The translations under genes and the position numbers were made by a program. 64,000 nucleotides of DNA from the NCBI RefSeq assembly GCF_003438995.1, contig NZ_QSUN01000007.1, positions 12,599-76,598 of the forward strand. Reading direction: 5' to 3'. Positions 27,138-35,677 of the stretch are shown here, in pieces (position 1 is the first letter of the stretch; every line of letters begins with the position of its first letter). The stretch comes from Bacteroides sp. OM05-12. Lineage in GTDB: Bacteria; Bacteroidota; Bacteroidia; Bacteroidales; Bacteroidaceae. The notes beneath the pieces are model-generated. The model did no database searches, was not told where the DNA came from, and saw only the letters and a program-made list of their open reading frames with translations.

Positions 27138-28400
27138 ATGAAAAGAAACATTGGTCTATTGGCCCTCATCATGATGTTCTGGTTCGTGATTTCGTTTATC
27201 ACGAATATACTTGGTCCGTTGATTCCGGATATTATCAGCGGATTCAGTCTGACAAACCTTGCCATGGCAGGTTTTATCCCTACCTTTTTCTTTATCGCCT
27301 ATGCTATCATGAGTATTCCGGCCGGAATACTTATTGACCGTTTTGGTGAAAAGCCGGTATTATTCTGTGGCTTCCTTATGCCGTTTATCGGGACAATACT
27401 GTTTGCCTGTATGCCTACTTACCCGATGTTATTAGCCTCCTGCTTTATTATCGGATTAGGAATGGCAATGCTGCAAACTGTCCTCAATCCTCTCCAACGC
27501 GCTGTAGGCGGCGAAGAAAACTATGCATTCGTAGCAGAACTGGCACAATTCATGTTTGGTATCGCTTCATTTATAAGTCCGTTAGTATATACTTATCTGA
27601 TAAAGAAGTTAGACCCTGTAACTTATGAAGCCGGGAAAAACATTTTCATTGATTCTTTGGCTGCCGTTACTCCGACCAGTCTTCCGTGGGTATCACTTTA
27701 CTGGGTATTTACGGTTATTCTTTTAATAATGTTGGTAGCCGTAGCCATATCTAAATTCCCACGCATTGAGCTGAAGGATGACGAACGTGCAGGTTCCACT
27801 GCTTCTTATTTTGAGTTATTCAAGAAACCTTATGTATGGTTATTCTTCCTCGGCATCTTCTGCTATGTAAGTACCGAACAGGGAACAAGCATTTTCATGA
27901 GTACATTCTTAGAAAAATACCATAGCGTAGACCCACAGGTAACCGGAGCAAGAATTGTAAGTTATTTCTGGGGATGTATGACCGCCGGATGTCTTATCGG
28001 AATGCTTCTATTGAAATTATTCGATAGTAAACGTATTTTGGTGTATTCCGGAATACTGACAATCATTCTTTTAATCAGTGCACTTTACGGTCCTTTATCC
28101 ATAGCAGAAATAGCCTTTCCGGCTATCGGATTCAGTATTTCTATGATGTTTTCCATTGTATTCTCATTGGCTTTGAATTCTGCATCCAAGCATCACGGCT
28201 CATTTGCCGGAATTCTTTGCTCCGGACTTGCCGGAGGAGCAGGCGGTCCACTGATTGTAAGCACCATAGCAGATGCCACAAACTTGCGTATAGGAATGTT
28301 GTTTATTCTCGTATTTGTTATTTACATTACGGCAATCGGTTTCTGGGCTAAACCATTAATCAACAATAAAACAGTGAAGCTAAGCGAACTTTTTAAATAG
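27138..28400 (+). CDS. MFS sugar transporter
   Basis: 420 residues from the ATG at 27138; a TTG at 27126 would overlap the ROK stop and is less likely. Twelve hydrophobic segments are visible, with the FNILGPLIPDI-like first helix, the loop GILIDRFGEKPVLFCG between helices 2 and 3, and a long central loop after helix 6. The family is that of Bacteroides hexose and amino-sugar importers. By position it moves the monosaccharides released by GH88, sulfatase and lyases across the inner membrane to the ROK kinase. Confidence 0.9.
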   Translation: MKRNIGLLALIMMFWFVISFITNILGPLIPDIISGFSLTNLAMAGFIPTFFFIAYAIMSIPAGILIDRFGEKPVLFCGFLMPFIGTILFACMPTYPMLLASCFIIGLGMAMLQTVLNPLQRAVGGEENYAFVAELAQFMFGIASFISPLVYTYLIKKLDPVTYEAGKNIFIDSLAAVTPTSLPWVSLYWVFTVILLIMLVAVAISKFPRIELKDDERAGSTASYFELFKKPYVWLFFLGIFCYVSTEQGTSIFMSTFLEKYHSVDPQVTGARIVSYFWGCMTAGCLIGMLLLKLFDSKRILVYSGILTIILLISALYGPLSIAEIAFPAIGFSISMMFSIVFSLALNSASKHHGSFAGILCSGLAGGAGGPLIVSTIADATNLRIGMLFILVFVIYITAIGFWAKPLINNKTVKLSELFK

Positions 28401-28406
28401 TATTTC

Positions 28407-28440
28407 GAAAGTTCCGATGGCATAAGAGCATCGGACTTTC
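28407..28440 (+). terminator. Terminator after the MFS gene
   Basis: GAAAGTTCCGATG pairs with CATCGGACTTTC (one bulged base) and is followed by ATTTTAT. It separates the GH88-to-MFS run from the PL15 gene, at least partly. Confidence 0.75.
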
Positions 28441-28482
28441 ATTTTATACTATGTAACCAACCTAATTCCATAAAACAATATC

Positions 28483-31101
28483 ATGTATAAACGATCTTTT
28501 ATTATAGGTCTGTTCATGATACTTGCCCTGCCTTACACACAAGCGCAGAAAAGTATCATGCATCTGACGCAACCGACATTGATGCACGAAGTACGCGAGA
28601 CACCCTCTCCGCTCGACGGGCAACATATCGCAATGAACCCTCCACGTTTCATGTGGCCGGACAAATTTCCACATCTTGGTGCAGTTCTTGACGGAGTGGA
28701 TGGAAAAGATTTCAAACCGCATGTTACTTACCGTATCCGCATCGCACGTGACTCGAAATTCACAAAAGGCGTAATAACTGCCGAACGTAATTGGGCTTTC
28801 TACAATCCTTTCCGTCTTTTTGAGAAAGGGAAATGGTACTGGCAACACGCCTATATAGATAAGAATGGCAAAGAAGAATGGTCTCCCGTTTATCATTTTT
28901 ATGTAGATGACAAGACTTTGGTATTCAATCCGCCTTCGCTGGAAGAGGTCCTGAATAAATTCCCGTCTACCCATCCTCGCATCTTACTGGAAAGAAAAGA
29001 CTGGGACAACATTATCGAACGGAACAAGGACAATCCGGAAGCAAAATCTTATATTACCAAAGCAAACAAGTGTTTTCAACATCCGTTAAAACATCTGGAA
29101 GAAGAGATCGATACCACTCAGGTAGTAAAGCTGACCAATATTGTACAGCAACGTTCCGCTCTCATCCGTGAAGGGCGTAAGATAGTAGACCGTGAAGAAG
29201 CAAATATTGAAGCAATGGTACGTGCCTACTTACTAACTAAAGATGCCAGATATGCCCAAGAGGCATTCAAGCGTCTGTCTGAAATTATATCATGGAAAAG
29301 CAGCAAGTATTTCGCCGGCGACTTCAACCTCTCCACTATTTTATCGATGAGTACTTCCGTATACGACGGATGTTACGACATACTTACAACAGAAGAAAAA
29401 AGTCTGTTACTAAATACGATTCAAGAAAATGGACATAAATTCTATGAAGAATATGTCAATCATCTTGAAAACCGTATTGCAGACAACCATGTATGGCAAA
29501 TGACCTTCCGTATCCTGAATATGGCTGCATTCGCCACTTTGGGCGAACTGCCCGAAGCCTCTACATGGGTGGATTATTGCTATAACGAATGGATATCCCG
29601 TCTGCCGGGATTAAATACGGATGGTTCATGGCATAATGGCGACTCCTATTTCCAAGTAAACTACCGCACATTAATTGAAGTACCGGCATTCTACAGCCGT
29701 ATTACAGGTTTTGATTTCTTTGCCGATCCATGGTACAATAATAATGCATTATATGTGGTATATCACCAGCCACCGTTCTCACATGCCGCCGGACATGGCA
29801 ACTCACATGAGAACAAGCATACTCCTACGGGAGCTCGTGTAGGTTATGCCGAAGCACTGGCCCGGCAATGTAATAATCCGTGGGCAGCCGCTTATGTACG
29901 ATATATTTTAAAGCGTGACCCGGATATTCTGAACAGTGCTTTTGAAGCCAAGCCCGCCGATCTCAGATGGTATCGTTGCATTACTCCCAAATCATTTCCG
30001 ACAGAAGAACATACACTGGATGAATTACCAACGGCGAAAGTTTTCAACGAAAACGGGGTGGCAACCATGCATACGGCATTAGGTAATCCAGAAAAGAATG
30101 CAATGCTCTCTTTCCGTTCCAGTCCGTATGGTTCCACATCGCATGCCCTCGCCAACCAGAACGCATTCAACACTTTCTACGGAGGTAAACCTATATTCTA
30201 CAGCAGCGGACATCGTACCGGATTCACAGACGACCATTGTATGTACTCCTATCGTAATACCCGTGCACATAATAGCATCTTAGTCAACGGCATGGGACAG
30301 AAAATCGGGACGGAAGGCTACGGATGGATTCCACGCTGGTATGAAGGCAACAAGATTTCTTATATGGTAGGTGATGCATCAAATGCTTACGGACAGGTAA
30401 CATCACCATTATGGTTGGAACGTGCCCGTTTATCCGGCACACAATTCACACCGGAGAAAGGTTGGGATGTTAATCGTCTGAAAATGTACCGACGCCATAT
30501 CATCCAATTAGGAATAAGCGGCATTTACGTCATCTATGATGAATTGGAAGGAAAAGAGCCCGTTACATGGAGTTATCTGCTACATACAACCGAATTTCCA
30601 ATGCAAGTAGACAAGCAAACAAATAGTATCACCGTAACCGGAAGAAATAATGCCGGCGGTGTATCTGTTGCACATTTATATTGCTCGGAAGAAATGCAAG
30701 AAGCCGTCACCGATACTTTCTTCTGTGCACCTACGAATTGGAAAAATGTAACCGATAAGAAAGGTAAGACCGTGAAATACCCTAACCATTGGCATTTCTC
30801 GGCTACCACCCCTAAAGCACCCGTAGCTCGTTTTCTTACCATTATAGATACCCACGACACAAATAAAAAAGATATAGAAGTTATACACAAGGGAGATTCA
30901 TTTCAAGTGGGAGATTGGGAAATACATTGTAATCTCACCCCAAAAGGTAAAGCTGCAATCCGTGTAAGCAACAAGAAAGAAAAAGTATCTCTGGAGTATG
31001 ATGCCGGAAAGAAAGAAGGTAAAACCATTATTACAGATGAAGTAGAAGGGCAGAAAGTAAAAAAAGAACTATCCGACTATTTACCGGATTTTGAGATATA
31101 G
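28483..31101 (+). CDS. PL15-type heparinase II/III-family lyase
   Basis: 872 residues, signal peptide ending in TQAQK. It has an N-terminal Ig/Fn3-like domain (about 25-150), an alpha-toroid (about 160-490) with ADNHVWQ and WHNGDSYFQVNY, and a C-terminal beta-sandwich (from about 520) with heparinase II/III features such as HNSILVNG. The Asn-His and Tyr/His residues in these motifs are the probable catalytic group. Size, order and neighbourhood correspond to the exo-acting PL15 lyase of the B. thetaiotaomicron heparin locus (recalled). It would finish depolymerisation of heparan oligosaccharides in the periplasm. Confidence 0.88.
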   Translation: MYKRSFIIGLFMILALPYTQAQKSIMHLTQPTLMHEVRETPSPLDGQHIAMNPPRFMWPDKFPHLGAVLDGVDGKDFKPHVTYRIRIARDSKFTKGVITAERNWAFYNPFRLFEKGKWYWQHAYIDKNGKEEWSPVYHFYVDDKTLVFNPPSLEEVLNKFPSTHPRILLERKDWDNIIERNKDNPEAKSYITKANKCFQHPLKHLEEEIDTTQVVKLTNIVQQRSALIREGRKIVDREEANIEAMVRAYLLTKDARYAQEAFKRLSEIISWKSSKYFAGDFNLSTILSMSTSVYDGCYDILTTEEKSLLLNTIQENGHKFYEEYVNHLENRIADNHVWQMTFRILNMAAFATLGELPEASTWVDYCYNEWISRLPGLNTDGSWHNGDSYFQVNYRTLIEVPAFYSRITGFDFFADPWYNNNALYVVYHQPPFSHAAGHGNSHENKHTPTGARVGYAEALARQCNNPWAAAYVRYILKRDPDILNSAFEAKPADLRWYRCITPKSFPTEEHTLDELPTAKVFNENGVATMHTALGNPEKNAMLSFRSSPYGSTSHALANQNAFNTFYGGKPIFYSSGHRTGFTDDHCMYSYRNTRAHNSILVNGMGQKIGTEGYGWIPRWYEGNKISYMVGDASNAYGQVTSPLWLERARLSGTQFTPEKGWDVNRLKMYRRHIIQLGISGIYVIYDELEGKEPVTWSYLLHTTEFPMQVDKQTNSITVTGRNNAGGVSVAHLYCSEEMQEAVTDTFFCAPTNWKNVTDKKGKTVKYPNHWHFSATTPKAPVARFLTIIDTHDTNKKDIEVIHKGDSFQVGDWEIHCNLTPKGKAAIRVSNKKEKVSLEYDAGKKEGKTIITDEVEGQKVKKELSDYLPDFEI

Positions 31102-31127
31102 GACATTAACAATTGTGTAATACAACC

Positions 31128-31186
31128 ATTTCCCATTTAAGTTGTTGATAGGAATATTCACCTAAAACTTAACTTAAATGGGAAAT
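31128..31186 (+). promoter_or_regulatory. Perfect inverted repeat covering the porin start codon
   Basis: ATTTCCCATTTAAGTT (31128-31143) is perfectly inverted as AACTTAAATGGGAAAT (31171-31186), with a 27-base loop. The ATG of the next gene (31178-31180) is inside the right arm, so pairing would hide the start codon and the ribosome-binding region. Confidence 0.7.
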
Positions 31187-32467
31187 TTATTTAAATCAGT
31201 AGCCGTGCTACTCGGAACAGGCTTGCTGCCTGTCTTCAGCTATGCGCAAAAAAGCGTAATAATAGAGGACGATGAGCCAAACTCCATCATGTTCATATCA
31301 CGTGATAAAGCAGGAGATGACATTATCACCATTTTAAATGAGAACCAACTACCTCGTTTCCAAGACCCTAAAGCACCACGCTTTATTTTAACCGACCGAA
31401 AAGGGAAGTTCGCTTTAGGTATCGGAGGTTATGTTAAAGCCACTGCCGAATATGATTTCGGGGGTATTGTTAAAGATGTGGATTTCTACCCGGCACTTAT
31501 CCCTAACGGAGGAAGCGGGGATTATGCACACAATCAGTTCCAAATGGATATCACGACTTCCAACCTTTTCTTGCAATTAGTGGGACATACCAAACGACTG
31601 GGCGATTTCGTTGTTCATGTGGGGGGTAACTTCCGCGGCAGTGGAAGCACTTTCGAATTGCAAAATGCTTATGCTTCATTCCTCGGATTTACAGTCGGTT
31701 ATACTTACGGTCTATTCATGGATGCAGCAGCGGGACCCGCCACCATTGACTTTGCAGGACCGGGTGGAATGACCTTCTACCGCGCTACGCAATTAAGCTA
31801 CCAACGCTCATTCTTGAAACACTGGAAAGCCGCAATCGGCGTGGAAATGCCTGATGTAAACGGAACGACCAATGACAATCTTTCAATCTCTACCCAACGT
31901 ATGCCTGACTTCACCGCTTACGGACAATATAACTGGAACTCTCAAAGCCATATCCGCGTAGGTGCTATTGCACGCAGCATGACCTACAACAGTAACATCG
32001 ACAAAAAAGCCCATTCAAAAGCCGGTTGGGGGGTACAAGCATCCACCACTTTCAATTTCTTACGGAAGTTTCAGGCTTTCGGGCAGTTCTCTTACGGACA
32101 TGGAATCGGTTCGTTCATGAACGACCTCAGCAACCTGAATGTCGACCTTGTTCCCAATCCCGAAAAGGAAGGACGCATGCAGGCACTCCCGATGCTGGGA
32201 TGGTATGCTGGTTTGCAATATAACATCACCCCGAAAGTATTTATGTCTGCAAGTTACAGCCAATCACGCCTTTACTCCAAGGATGGCTATCCAAGCGATC
32301 CATCCGAAAGTTTCAATAAAGGACGTTATTTCGTAGCCAATGCTTTTTGGAATGTCACGTCCAATCTACAGGCAGGTATCGAATATTTGCGCGGCAAACG
32401 AATCGATTTCAATGATCAGGGAAGACACGCCAATAGAGTAAATCTATCGGTACAATATTCTTTCTAA
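31178..32467 (+). CDS. DcaP-like outer-membrane porin
   Basis: 429 residues, signal peptide ending in SYAQ. After a short N-terminal segment, the region from FALGIGGYVKATAEYDFGG onward is a run of amphipathic beta-strands ending in RVNLSVQYSF with a terminal Phe, as expected for a BAM-assembled barrel. FAGPGGMTFYRATQLSY-type loops are characteristic of DcaP-family porins. It may give passive entry to small acidic sugars or sulfate, but that is inference. It is 76 bases behind PL15 and is the last gene before unrelated DNA-repair functions. Confidence 0.85.
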   Translation: MGNLFKSVAVLLGTGLLPVFSYAQKSVIIEDDEPNSIMFISRDKAGDDIITILNENQLPRFQDPKAPRFILTDRKGKFALGIGGYVKATAEYDFGGIVKDVDFYPALIPNGGSGDYAHNQFQMDITTSNLFLQLVGHTKRLGDFVVHVGGNFRGSGSTFELQNAYASFLGFTVGYTYGLFMDAAAGPATIDFAGPGGMTFYRATQLSYQRSFLKHWKAAIGVEMPDVNGTTNDNLSISTQRMPDFTAYGQYNWNSQSHIRVGAIARSMTYNSNIDKKAHSKAGWGVQASTTFNFLRKFQAFGQFSYGHGIGSFMNDLSNLNVDLVPNPEKEGRMQALPMLGWYAGLQYNITPKVFMSASYSQSRLYSKDGYPSDPSESFNKGRYFVANAFWNVTSNLQAGIEYLRGKRIDFNDQGRHANRVNLSVQYSF

Positions 32468-32480
32468 CCGGAAAAACTTT

Positions 32481-32552
32481 TATCTTTGTCACAAACAACG
32501 AAAGGAATGTGCCGGAAGTTTCATATTTGCTCTTCCGGCGCAACCTTTCCTA
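32481..32552 (+). promoter_or_regulatory. Promoter and 5'-UTR hairpin of nfo
   Basis: A -7 box TATCTTTG lies at 32481-32488. Downstream, GCCGGAAG pairs with CTTCCGGC, flanked by a second pairing GAAAGG/CCTTTC, in the leader before the ATG at 32566. Confidence 0.55.
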
Positions 32553-32565
32553 AAACCACAAAATT

Positions 32566-33399
32566 ATGAAATATATAGGAGCACATGTCAGTGCATCGGG
32601 AGGCGTAGAGTCTGCTCCGGTCAATGCATACGAGATAGGAGCAAACGCATTTGCTCTTTTTACGAAGAACCAACGTCAATGGGTAGCTAAACCGTTAACA
32701 GAAGAAAGTATCCGGCTATTTAAAGAAAATTGCGAGAAATACGGTTTATTGGCCGATTACATTCTTCCGCATGATAGTTATTTGATTAACCTCGGTCATC
32801 CGGAAGAGGAAGGACTGACAAAAAGCAGGGCGGCATTTCTGGACGAGATGCAACGCTGCGAACAACTGGGATTGAAACTGCTGAACTTCCATCCGGGAAG
32901 TCACCTGAATAAGATTTCTATCGAAGAATGTCTTGACAAAGTGGCGGAATCCATCAATATCGTACTTGGAAAAACAACGGGCGTGACTGCTGTCATTGAG
33001 AATACTGCCGGACAAGGCAGTAATGTAGGCAATGAGTTTTGGCAACTGAAATACATCATCGACCGTGTGGAAGACCAAAGCCGTGTCGGTGTCTGTATCG
33101 ATACCTGCCATACTTTTACCTCAGGATATGATTTCTTAAGTGATTACGAACAGGTGTTCCGCGAATTCGACGAGCAAGTCGGTTTCAACTACTTACGCGG
33201 AATACATCTGAACGATTCAAAAAAGGCGTTAGCATCTCATGTAGACAGGCATGACAGCATCGGTAAAGGCCTCATCGGTATAGATTTCTTCAAAATAATG
33301 ATGAAAGACTCCCGCTTCGACAATATGCCGATCATACTGGAAACTCCGGACGAAAGTTTATGGAAAGAGGAGATAGAATTATTACGAAGTTTCGAATAA
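32566..33399 (+). CDS. nfo: Deoxyribonuclease IV (apurinic/apyrimidinic endonuclease)
   Basis: 277 residues, normal for the AP endonuclease 2 family. It starts with [11 protein letters not shown], where the His is the first zinc ligand. Other ligand motifs are [39 protein letters not shown] and the final ILETP. It cuts the phosphodiester 5' of abasic sites in base-excision repair in the cytosol. It has its own promoter and is not part of the glycosaminoglycan locus. Confidence 0.97.
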   Translation: MKYIGAHVSASGGVESAPVNAYEIGANAFALFTKNQRQWVAKPLTEESIRLFKENCEKYGLLADYILPHDSYLINLGHPEEEGLTKSRAAFLDEMQRCEQLGLKLLNFHPGSHLNKISIEECLDKVAESINIVLGKTTGVTAVIENTAGQGSNVGNEFWQLKYIIDRVEDQSRVGVCIDTCHTFTSGYDFLSDYEQVFREFDEQVGFNYLRGIHLNDSKKALASHVDRHDSIGKGLIGIDFFKIMMKDSRFDNMPIILETPDESLWKEEIELLRSFE

Positions 33400-33429
33400 A
33401 AGGAATATGAGGTATCAAAACTAAAATAG

Positions 33430-33509
33430 CTATCTTTTATCATTTACAGGCACGGTTTACGCGGATTATTTCTTTACTCTTTTTCGCGTAATCCATGCCT
33501 AAAAGATAG
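33430..33509. terminator. Large hairpin between the convergent nfo and ClC genes
   Basis: CTATCTTTTA (33430-33439) pairs with TAAAAGATAG (33500-33509), and inside it AGGCA-GG-TTACGCG pairs with CGCGTAA-CC-TGCCT. Probably a bidirectional terminator. Confidence 0.7.
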
Positions 33510-33540
33510 AGAGTTAATACTTTCAACATCCTCTTTGATT

Positions 33541-35112
33541 CTAATAAATATTAGCCATACTGACCAAAGGTTCGTACAGTTTCTCAATATCTTGGGCATC
33601 CATTTCAATCTGTACCTGATCACCGGGGATAAGTGTCTGCCCGGCAGGTTGCAATGATTTTCTATCCCGGTGAATCATCATTATCACACAATGATCCGGT
33701 AAGTTTAAGGTGTCCACTTGTTTCCCGTCAAAATAAGAACCGTTCATAATCTCCACCGATAATGTATAACGTTTCTGACTTTTGAAAGCCGGCGTATTTA
33801 TCATTTCATCATATAAGACAACGTTGAACGGCTTTATCTGTAATAACTCCGTGAAGTAATAGGTCAAGCCCCCCACTACTACGGAAGGATAAAAGACTTC
33901 AAAATGTCCTGTGATTTCGGTAATCAGAACAATAGCAGTCAACGGTGTACGCACCACTGCCACAAGAAATGCCGACATACTGATAAGCATGATATAACTG
34001 ACACTCTCATAACCGATTATACCTTTCTGTACCAGTATCAGAGCAATGATACGCCCGAAAAGCCCGCCCGTCACCAAAGTCGGGATGAAACTTCCTCCGG
34101 GAAGTCCGGAAGCAAAGGAATAAGTGGAAAACACAAAATGGAGCATCATCATCCCTGTAAGCCACCAAATTCCGTCACTCCCAAAAACAGCTTGTGTTAA
34201 AAGGAACTGTTCCCCTCCCCCCGTAAGATCTACTTCCGTCAAAGAAATGAGATACGCCACAATCAGCAAATAGAGCATCTTAACATACATAGGTCGATGA
34301 ACAGAGGAATATAAACGTTTTGCATGAAAAGTAAACAAAGAGTGAATTTTCCCGAATACGGAAATAACCACGGCCAACAAAACAAACAATTTCACCTGCA
34401 TCCAGAAGTCTAACGACGGTGCTATCGCATCAATTTGGTGATAAGGATTATTCATAAAAATCAAACTGCCTACCCCACCCGCCACAACTCCTGCAAGTAA
34501 AGTAGTGATAGCTGTTTTAGGAGCATCAAAACGTTCTATCGACTCAATAACCAGTAAAGAAGAAGACAGTGGAGCTGAAAAAGCAGCGGCAAGTCCCGCT
34601 CCCGCCCCAGCAGCGAGCAATTGTTTCTTCTCACCGGAAAGTACATGCGCCCATTTCGAAACCAAATCTCCGACATAAGAACCTATCTGCACGGAAGGTC
34701 CTTCACGCCCCAAAGAGAGTCCGGCACTGAGTGACAATACCCCACCTACAAACTTCGAAACCAACTCGATAAAAGAATGTCGGTAAGTGATTCTTCCGTT
34801 TATCACTCCTCTTGTTTGCGGGATACCTCCGCCTGTAATCAACGGCATCCGCTTCACCATCCACGCCACCAATATCAATATTCCCCACAAAGACAGAAAG
34901 ACCGGAATGTGCCAATACCAATGCGGATGGGAACTAAAAAACTCTTTTCGGATGTTGAAGAATAATTGAAGCAGATAGTGATAAGGCACAGCCACCAATC
35001 CCGTCAACAATCCGACAAAGATACTGACGAAATACAACCTCGCATCAATCAGCTTTAGCTTCCAGATACGCCAGTCACTCAAACTCTTTAAATCTTTAAA
35101 CTTCCACATCAT
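33541..35112 (-). CDS. ClC-family chloride channel or H+/Cl- antiporter with C-terminal RCK_C domain
   Basis: 523 residues. ClC selectivity motifs are visible: ITGGGIPQTRG (for GSGIP), GREGPSVQIG with the gating glutamate, and GGSFIPTLVTGG (for GxFxP). About ten or more membrane helices fill residues 30-430. The last 80 residues (SVEIMNGSYFDGKQV...GDQVQIEM) form a TrkA_C/RCK_C-like regulatory domain rather than CBS domains. It exchanges chloride (and perhaps protons) across the inner membrane. It is transcribed away from the region holding composite element B. Confidence 0.93.
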   Translation of the reverse strand: MMWKFKDLKSLSDWRIWKLKLIDARLYFVSIFVGLLTGLVAVPYHYLLQLFFNIRKEFFSSHPHWYWHIPVFLSLWGILILVAWMVKRMPLITGGGIPQTRGVINGRITYRHSFIELVSKFVGGVLSLSAGLSLGREGPSVQIGSYVGDLVSKWAHVLSGEKKQLLAAGAGAGLAAAFSAPLSSSLLVIESIERFDAPKTAITTLLAGVVAGGVGSLIFMNNPYHQIDAIAPSLDFWMQVKLFVLLAVVISVFGKIHSLFTFHAKRLYSSVHRPMYVKMLYLLIVAYLISLTEVDLTGGGEQFLLTQAVFGSDGIWWLTGMMMLHFVFSTYSFASGLPGGSFIPTLVTGGLFGRIIALILVQKGIIGYESVSYIMLISMSAFLVAVVRTPLTAIVLITEITGHFEVFYPSVVVGGLTYYFTELLQIKPFNVVLYDEMINTPAFKSQKRYTLSVEIMNGSYFDGKQVDTLNLPDHCVIMMIHRDRKSLQPAGQTLIPGDQVQIEMDAQDIEKLYEPLVSMANIY

Positions 35113-35206
35113 CCGAAATATATCTACAACAATCTCCCGGATGGGATGTTTCGCCGAGTATGTTAAATGATGATTTATTGGTACCCGCTTGCACGTTTAT
35201 ACAACA

Positions 35207-35255
35207 TACGGTCGATTGATTACAAACTCCTATCGTTTGCAAACAATCGACCGTA
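35207..35255. repeat. Composite element B, hairpin 1
   Basis: TACGGTCGATTG pairs with CAATCGACCGTA around the inner stem CAAAC/GTTTG with loop TCCTATC. The core and most flanking bases are identical to the hairpin at 7125-7175. The stem dinucleotide is GA/TC here and CT/AG there. Confidence 0.85.
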
Positions 35256-35293
35256 CCTTTGTCTTCAATCGTCCGTATGTCTTTTTTCAATCA

Positions 35294-35321
35294 ACCTGAT
35301 GTTTTAAAAAAACATCAAGGT
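35294..35321. repeat. Composite element B, hairpin 2
   Basis: ACCTGATGTTT pairs with AAACATCAAGGT with one bulged A. It lies between hairpin 1 and the phased array, as in element A. Confidence 0.65.
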
Positions 35322-35332
35322 GTTTTATAAAT

Positions 35333-35435
35333 CGCCTAAGAGAGTGTTGCCTTACGCCTAAAGGAGCGTCACCTTACGCTCAAGGGAGCGTTGACTAACA
35401 CTTAAGGGAGTGAGAGCCAACGCTCCCTTAGGCGT
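35333..35435. repeat. 22-bp-phased dyad array of element B
   Basis: Five imperfect dyads start at 35333, 35355, 35377, 35399 and 35421, exactly 22 bp apart: CGCCTAAGAGAGTG, CGCCTAAAGGAGCG, CGCTCAAGGGAGCG, CACTTAAGGGAGTG and CGCTCCCTTAGGCG. The last is nearly the reverse complement of the second. The array lies upstream of the ClC gene and downstream of the tiny ORF. The 391-base gap 35113-35503 otherwise holds the two hairpins and no gene I can support. Confidence 0.85.
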
Positions 35436-35503
35436 TTTTAGCCCGCCAGTTTTGTGAATCCAGCTACTAATTAACCTAATATATCAACACATACAAACTT
35501 TCA

Positions 35504-35653
35504 TTAATCTTCATCTTTCCAGAAGTTTTTACGTTTTGGAGCACCGGCCCAGCCATTATGGTCGTCATTCAGTTCTTTAGATGTTGCAATGACATTCTCC
35601 AATCCTATCTCTATTATTTCTATCTCCGGTTTGATATATTCTATTGTATTCAT
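35504..35653 (-). CDS. Tiny 49-residue protein of the KPEIEIIE family
   Basis: Starts 24 bases after the stop of the 867-residue secreted protein on the same strand. It contains YIKPEIEIIE, VIATS and a C-terminal KRKNFWKDED, aligning at both ends with the 52-residue ORF at 4369-4527, with a different middle (HNGWAGAP). There is no signal peptide or membrane segment. The repeated placement behind a gene with the same C-terminal module makes a chance ORF unlikely. Function is unknown. Confidence 0.75.
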   Translation of the reverse strand: MNTIEYIKPEIEIIEIGLENVIATSKELNDDHNGWAGAPKRKNFWKDED

Positions 35654-35677
35654 AATTATATTATTGAATTAAGGTTA

